Positions 59,914-64,000 of a DNA stretch of 64,000 nucleotides are shown here, one piece after another. The stretch covers positions 124,001-188,000 of the forward strand of contig NZ_JACCHP010000003.1 in the NCBI RefSeq assembly GCF_016031625.1, read 5' to 3'. Source of the stretch: Bradyrhizobium agreste (GTDB taxonomy: Bacteria; Pseudomonadota; Alphaproteobacteria; Rhizobiales; Xanthobacteraceae). Within the stretch, counting starts at the first letter, position 1. Each line of letters starts with the position of its first letter. The notes below the pieces were generated by a model that saw only the letters and a program-made list of their open reading frames with translations, made no database searches and was not told where the DNA came from. A program made the position numbers and the translations under genes.

Positions 59914-60864
59914 ATGATCCCGACGATGCGGCAACTCGAAGCCCTCGTTCTGGTCTATCGCCATGGCAGCCTCACCAAGGCCGCCGCCGAACTGCGCGTG
60001 AGCCAATCGGCGGTCAGCCTGCTGATCAAGCAAATCGAGGAGAACTTTCAGCTTAGATTGTTCGACCGTACGACCCGGGCGCTGCATCCGACGCTAGCTT
60101 GCAAGGATGCGGTGCCGATTGCGGAACGGATACTGGCCGGCGCCAACGGATTGGCCCGGTACATGAGCGATCTGGTCGAGGTCAAGGCGGGTCGGATTAC
60201 CATTGCAGTGTCGGCCGGAGTTGCGTCCGCGTTGCTCCCCCGCGTGCTGGCCCGATTTCGAGCGGACTATCCCGACGTTCGCGTCGAGCTGTTCGATGTT
60301 GCGCCTGATGACTTGCTTCCGTTCGTCACCGCCGGCGAGGCTGAATTGGGCATCGGCAGTGTTGAAAACGTCGATACGCTCGACGCGAAGATCGAGACAC
60401 TTACACATAGCTCGCTGTCGGCGATTGGGGTCAAGAACGGCCATTTTGAGAAAGCTTCCCGGCTCAGTTGGGACAGCCTCGAAAATTGCGACTTGATCAC
60501 AATGCGTCGCGGAACACGGATCAGGTCGCAAATTGATGAGGCCCTTGCCAGGACCGGTCGTCAGCTAAAGCCGAAGCTCGAGGTCTCTCTCATCACGACC
60601 GCCCTGGCGCTGACGGCGGAAGGCGCCGGAATAAGTATCTTGCCTGCGCATATGCTTCCGGAGACGCAATTCCCGACTCTGACGGCCGTTCCCTTGTCTC
60701 GCCCCACGATCATCAGACACGTTTCTTTGGTAAGCCGGGCCGATTTCGTCCGCTCGCCGGCGGCCCAACGCTTCGTCGAGACAGCGAAGCAGGTCTTGTC
60801 AAATCGACGCACTGCCGACCGAAGAGGCGAGCTGCCTGCCCATTCTAAATCGAAAACAGGCTAG
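59914..60864 (+). CDS. LysR-family transcriptional regulator
   Basis: A 316-residue LysR regulator. The helix-turn-helix reads GSLTKAAAELRVSQSAVSLL (residues about 20-40), and the effector domain is intact (ITIAVSAGVASALLPRVLAR). It is divergent from the hydrolase-ThDP operon and upstream of the Bug-type gene, with a shared motif at both promoters. It likely controls both. Confidence 0.92.
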   Translation: MIPTMRQLEALVLVYRHGSLTKAAAELRVSQSAVSLLIKQIEENFQLRLFDRTTRALHPTLACKDAVPIAERILAGANGLARYMSDLVEVKAGRITIAVSAGVASALLPRVLARFRADYPDVRVELFDVAPDDLLPFVTAGEAELGIGSVENVDTLDAKIETLTHSSLSAIGVKNGHFEKASRLSWDSLENCDLITMRRGTRIRSQIDEALARTGRQLKPKLEVSLITTALALTAEGAGISILPAHMLPETQFPTLTAVPLSRPTIIRHVSLVSRADFVRSPAAQRFVETAKQVLSNRRTADRRGELPAHSKSKTG

Positions 60865-60976
60865 TCACCCGGCAAGTTCTGTAGCCCGGAGCTGCGGCCG
60901 CTGGCCGACTGGCCCGCCTCAACACAGACGTTATGAGCAGCTCAAGACGCCACCGTTTCCAATTGCTGCATTGCAG

Positions 60977-61060
60977 GATTCATAAGGCGACTTCATCAGT
61001 CGATGAGTATTTTGGGCCTAACGCGACACGTCGGGAACCAGCAATATAACCAGCAATATA
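60977..61060. promoter_or_regulatory. Upstream region of the Bug-type gene with LysR motif and tandem repeat
   Basis: GATTCATAAGG at 60977-60987 repeats the motif ahead of lysR. At 61037-61060 the 12-mer ACCAGCAATATA occurs twice in direct tandem. The first is a likely regulator site; the second may be slippage or another site. Confidence 0.5.
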
Positions 61061-61131
61061 ATCTGCCGCGCGCGTCACCTGCGACGGGAGGCGAACGACT
61101 CGGGCCTGACAGGAAAGGCACCGGTAACACC

Positions 61132-62103
61132 ATGAGAAGACTCTCAAGCGCAGTGATGGCCATCGTGCTCGTGTGCCAGTGGGCCGCGATAGGGAGCGGC
61201 AGGGCCGCGACCGCCTATCCTGAACGTGCGATTCGCCTCGTCGTCGGCTTTCCCGCCGGCGGCAGCTCCGATGCAATCGCCCGCATCGTGCAGCCGACCG
61301 TCGAAAAGCAATTGGGGCAGCCGCTGGTGATTGAAAACCGTCCGGGCGCAGGTGGCGCGATCGCGCTTGGCATGGTCGCCAAAGCGCCGCCGGACGGGTA
61401 CCTGATCGGATTGGGCGGTGCGGCGGGGCTGGGCGTTAGCCTCGGGGTTCAGGACAACGTTACCTATGACGCGCACAGGGACCTTGCGCCGGTGACCGGT
61501 CTTGCGTCGGTGCCTTTCATTCTGGCGGCATCGAATTCCCTGCGAGGGAAGACGCTTCGCGACATCATCGCTCTGGCAAAGCAGCCGAACAAGCTTGCCA
61601 TTGGTCATGGCGGCAACGGCACGCTGATGCATCTCACCAGCGAGATGTTCAATCAGATGGCGGATACCAGGCTCGAGCTAGTGCCCTATAGGGGCATGGC
61701 GCCGGTCGTTACCGACCTGATCGGCGGGCATATGCCACTCGGGATCGTCGATCCTCCGTCAGCGATGACCGCGATCGAGGGCGACCTGATCATCCCCGTG
61801 GCCGTCTCCTCGGCTCATCGCTATCCACGTCTTCCGGAAACGCCAACCTTTGCCGAACAGGGCCTCACCGGTTTTGAGGCGACCGGCTGGTTCGGCATCG
61901 TCGCACCGGCGGGAACACCCGGCGAGATCGTCGAGAAAATCAACTCGGCGTTCGTGACGGCGCTCAGCGATCCGGCGATCGTGGAGCGAATCCGCGAGCT
62001 GGGCTCTGACCCGATGCCGATGACGCCGGCGGACTTTTCGCGGTTCATCGGCGGTGAGGTGAAGAAATGGGAGGCTGTTACCGCAAGGGCAAAGAAAAAA
62101 TAG
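61132..62103 (+). CDS. Bug/TctC-family periplasmic binding protein
   Basis: A 323-residue tripartite tricarboxylate transporter receptor (Bug family). ATG 61132 (MRRLSSAVMAIVLVCQWAAI) gives a signal peptide with likely cleavage after SGRAAT. The start of the mature protein YPERAIRLVVGFPAGGSSDA and ENRPGAGGAIALGMVAKAPP are the family hallmarks. The ligand is likely a carboxylate. No TctA or TctB membrane genes are in the window, so it is an orphan Bug protein, as is common in this family. Confidence 0.92.
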   Translation: MRRLSSAVMAIVLVCQWAAIGSGRAATAYPERAIRLVVGFPAGGSSDAIARIVQPTVEKQLGQPLVIENRPGAGGAIALGMVAKAPPDGYLIGLGGAAGLGVSLGVQDNVTYDAHRDLAPVTGLASVPFILAASNSLRGKTLRDIIALAKQPNKLAIGHGGNGTLMHLTSEMFNQMADTRLELVPYRGMAPVVTDLIGGHMPLGIVDPPSAMTAIEGDLIIPVAVSSAHRYPRLPETPTFAEQGLTGFEATGWFGIVAPAGTPGEIVEKINSAFVTALSDPAIVERIRELGSDPMPMTPADFSRFIGGEVKKWEAVTARAKKK

Positions 62104-62123
62104 AGATCGGCCCGGCCTTTGAT

Positions 62124-62144
62124 CCCCGACCGGCGCCCAACATT
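62124..62144. repeat. 21-base repeat, copy 2
   Basis: Exact copy of 21947-21967 in the same orientation, 20 bases after the Bug-type stop. The surrounding gap 62104-62409 holds no gene I can support. Confidence 0.8.
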
Positions 62145-62409
62145 TGACGGCGCCTGATTGCTGTAAGCTCCTGCGGCCCCCTTCCCGTGTTCAATCCTTC
62201 GGTTAGGGCCCCCGTGGTTGGATTGCTCCGGCGAACCTTCCGCTTGCGGTGGGCAACGGAAAATTCGGAGAGTGTGGGCCAGTTCATAGAATTGAACGCC
62301 CGAGAGCCGCACAATTCGCAAATAGCGTTGCATAACGAAACACGTTTCGGTTGCCGGGCCCTGGCGCACAGACGCGTTGGGCCCGCGCGCGACCCGGGGG
62401 GCCAAAGAC

Positions 62410-64000
62410 ATGCGTCGCGATTTGACCATCAAGACCGGCAACATGGCCGGTACGTCCGATTTCAGGGTGATGGCTCCGATCAAGAAGGGGTTCGTGCCGT
62501 CCCTGGATGCGACCACGTACAAGACGCGCGTCAAGTACGTGTTGCGGGCGCTGAACAGCGGACGCGCCAATGCGTATGAATACGAGCTCGCCCGCGTGCT
62601 GTCCGATTCCGTGGACCGCGTCGGTCGGATCCACTCGGTGGGCATTGCCGTGCTCGAGCCTGAGGACGAATCCGTCGATGCCACGGACTACGTGCTGCTG
62701 ACGGCGACGTTCGACGGTTCGTGGGAGGCCTATGTCCGCGTCATCTGGCAGAAGGCTGCCCGGCTGCTCGATCTCATTTTCTGCAATACCGAGGGTTATT
62801 GGCTCGGTCACGAGAACACCTACGAAGACTGGGGTATCTGGCTCAAGAGCAGGCAGACCGAGGCCTATTTCCTCTATGCCACCCCCGACCTGACCGTGGA
62901 TGACACGCGCTTCCTGCGGATGGAGGAGCGCGTCTATCGGCGCGCCTCGGGCGCCGGCGCCGATCAGATCGTCACGCGGATCAGGATTCCGTCGCCGGAA
63001 GAGATCGCGCGGCGCTCGGTTTTCCAGGGCGTCGATCCGACCAATGCCGGCTTCAGCGAACCGCTGACGCCCGAAGCGGCCGGCAGGCCGGCCTTCCGCC
63101 ACGGCATACTTGCGCTGGCGGGGCTCTACCGCCTGGCCGACTTCTATCCTCCGGGGACGCATGATGGCGTGGTTCTACATCGGGCCGCCCACGAGCTGCT
63201 GCCGGAATTCGTCACCATGATCAACAACCCCGCCTATGCGGAAGGCGTCAAGCGCGCCAGCCGGCGCTATGAGGAAGCCCTGCGCTGGTTGATGACCCCG
63301 CCCGACGTGGCGCCGGTACGGCGTAACCTGCCCCTCGCCTTGCCGGCCAAACCGCCGTTGGACGATCCCGGCAACGTGCAAGGCGGGATCGTCACCGCCT
63401 ACCCCGATTCGGATCACGGCTGCCTGTTGCTGTTGCAGTTCGCCAATCCGGCCGCACTGGCCGCGTTTCTCGACGTCCTCAAGGTGACGTCCGAAGCCGA
63501 CGTTCCGACGCCCGGGCAGATCGTCACCAACATCGCATTCACGGTCGAGGGACTGCGTCAGGCCGGCCTGTCCGACGAAGAGGTGCGCACTCTGCCGGAA
63601 GAGTTTGTGCAGGGCATGGAACGACGCGCCGGCCTGCTCGGCGACGTGCGCTGGAATCATCCCCAGCGCTGGCGCCTTCCGGCCAGCAATTGGGCGCTCG
63701 GGATCAACGCGCCGGACCTGCCCGAAGGCGACCCGGCGCCGCGCATCAGCATGAGCTCGGTCCATGCCGTCCTGCAGCTCCGCCTGTTGCTGTCCAAGGA
63801 TGCGCAGACGACGGCCGATGCGAGAAATGCGTTGATGGCGGAAATGACTCGGCTGGTCGAGGTTGATGCGGGTGTCAGACCCCTTTCGATTCAGTGGATG
63901 CAGCGCCAGCGCGATAAGCGATCCGGCACCATGCAGGACCATTTCGGGTTCACCGACGGCAGCTCGAACCCGGTGCTGCACGAGCGCCAGGCCGGCAGGT
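62410..64000 (+). CDS. Dyp-type peroxidase family protein, 3'-truncated by window
   Basis: An open frame of over 530 residues starting at ATG 62410 (MRRDLTIKTGNMAG), with a GGGG-rich site upstream, running past the window end. Near the end it has DHFGFTDGSSNP, the GxxDG region of Dyp-type peroxidases that lines the heme pocket. The N-terminal 300 residues (MAPIKKGFVPSLDATTYKTR and onward) are a long extension not typical for short Dyp enzymes and match the long class with an added domain. The heme-binding His and the stop are outside. It may oxidise phenolic or dye-like compounds. Confidence 0.75.
   Translation, partial: MRRDLTIKTGNMAGTSDFRVMAPIKKGFVPSLDATTYKTRVKYVLRALNSGRANAYEYELARVLSDSVDRVGRIHSVGIAVLEPEDESVDATDYVLLTATFDGSWEAYVRVIWQKAARLLDLIFCNTEGYWLGHENTYEDWGIWLKSRQTEAYFLYATPDLTVDDTRFLRMEERVYRRASGAGADQIVTRIRIPSPEEIARRSVFQGVDPTNAGFSEPLTPEAAGRPAFRHGILALAGLYRLADFYPPGTHDGVVLHRAAHELLPEFVTMINNPAYAEGVKRASRRYEEALRWLMTPPDVAPVRRNLPLALPAKPPLDDPGNVQGGIVTAYPDSDHGCLLLLQFANPAALAAFLDVLKVTSEADVPTPGQIVTNIAFTVEGLRQAGLSDEEVRTLPEEFVQGMERRAGLLGDVRWNHPQRWRLPASNWALGINAPDLPEGDPAPRISMSSVHAVLQLRLLLSKDAQTTADARNALMAEMTRLVEVDAGVRPLSIQWMQRQRDKRSGTMQDHFGFTDGSSNPVLHERQAGR

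Overview
The window is high-G+C DNA that reads like a soil alphaproteobacterium. Bradyrhizobium or a close relative is the best guess, from the LIV-type ABC transporter clusters, a Ku protein, an SRAP-domain protein with conserved small neighbours, and a Bug-type binding protein. This is inferred from gene content only; there is no rRNA or marker gene.

Layout. (1) 1-21.2 kb is a nitrile/amide catabolic region: the tail of one LIV-type ABC transporter (with a permease-ATPase fusion), a divergent AraC regulator, a second complete LIV-type transporter feeding a nitrilase gene and an FMN alpha-hydroxy-acid dehydrogenase. A minus-strand operon follows, encoding an Fbp/Pot-type ABC transporter, a cobalt-type nitrile hydratase (alpha, beta, His-rich accessory protein), a small GatC/AtzG-like protein and an amidase. 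A LysR regulator and an MFS exporter close it. Nitriles could therefore be hydrolysed directly (nitrilase) or through amides (hydratase plus amidase). (2) About 22.0-39.3 kb looks like a Tn7-like transposon: TnsA, TnsB, TnsC and TniQ homologues on the minus strand, plus a second TnsA-like protein without visible catalytic residues. Its cargo is a HipA-like kinase gene with two in-frame stops and a divergent pair of very large helicase-nuclease proteins typical of defence islands. A 14-base inverted match (22029-22042 and 39271-39284) is a candidate pair of ends. No cas gene or CRISPR array was seen. (3) 39.5-45 kb has lower G+C. It holds a ribbon-helix-helix protein, a protein made of two tyrosine-recombinase-like halves that both lack catalytic residues, and a two-gene module (PD-(D/E)XK nuclease-like protein plus an unknown partner) that I cannot assign to a known system. 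(4) 45-50 kb is backbone-like with decayed pieces: IS66 remnant, SRAP protein, Ku, an HpaB tail fragment. (5) 50.2-53.8 kb is a divergent pair: a zinc-hook ATPase and a DUF3223/HNH-like protein, again defence-like. (6) 53.8-56.2 kb is a graveyard of toxin-antitoxin and IS66 fragments with short repeats. (7) 56.2-64 kb returns to metabolism: a ThDP enzyme, a membrane alpha/beta hydrolase, a LysR regulator, a Bug-type binding protein sharing an upstream motif with the LysR promoter, and the start of a Dyp-type peroxidase running off the end.

The most promising unexplained items are the 42.0-44.9 kb gene pair, the dead double recombinase beside it, and the Tn7-like element with two TnsA-type proteins and a helicase-nuclease cargo.
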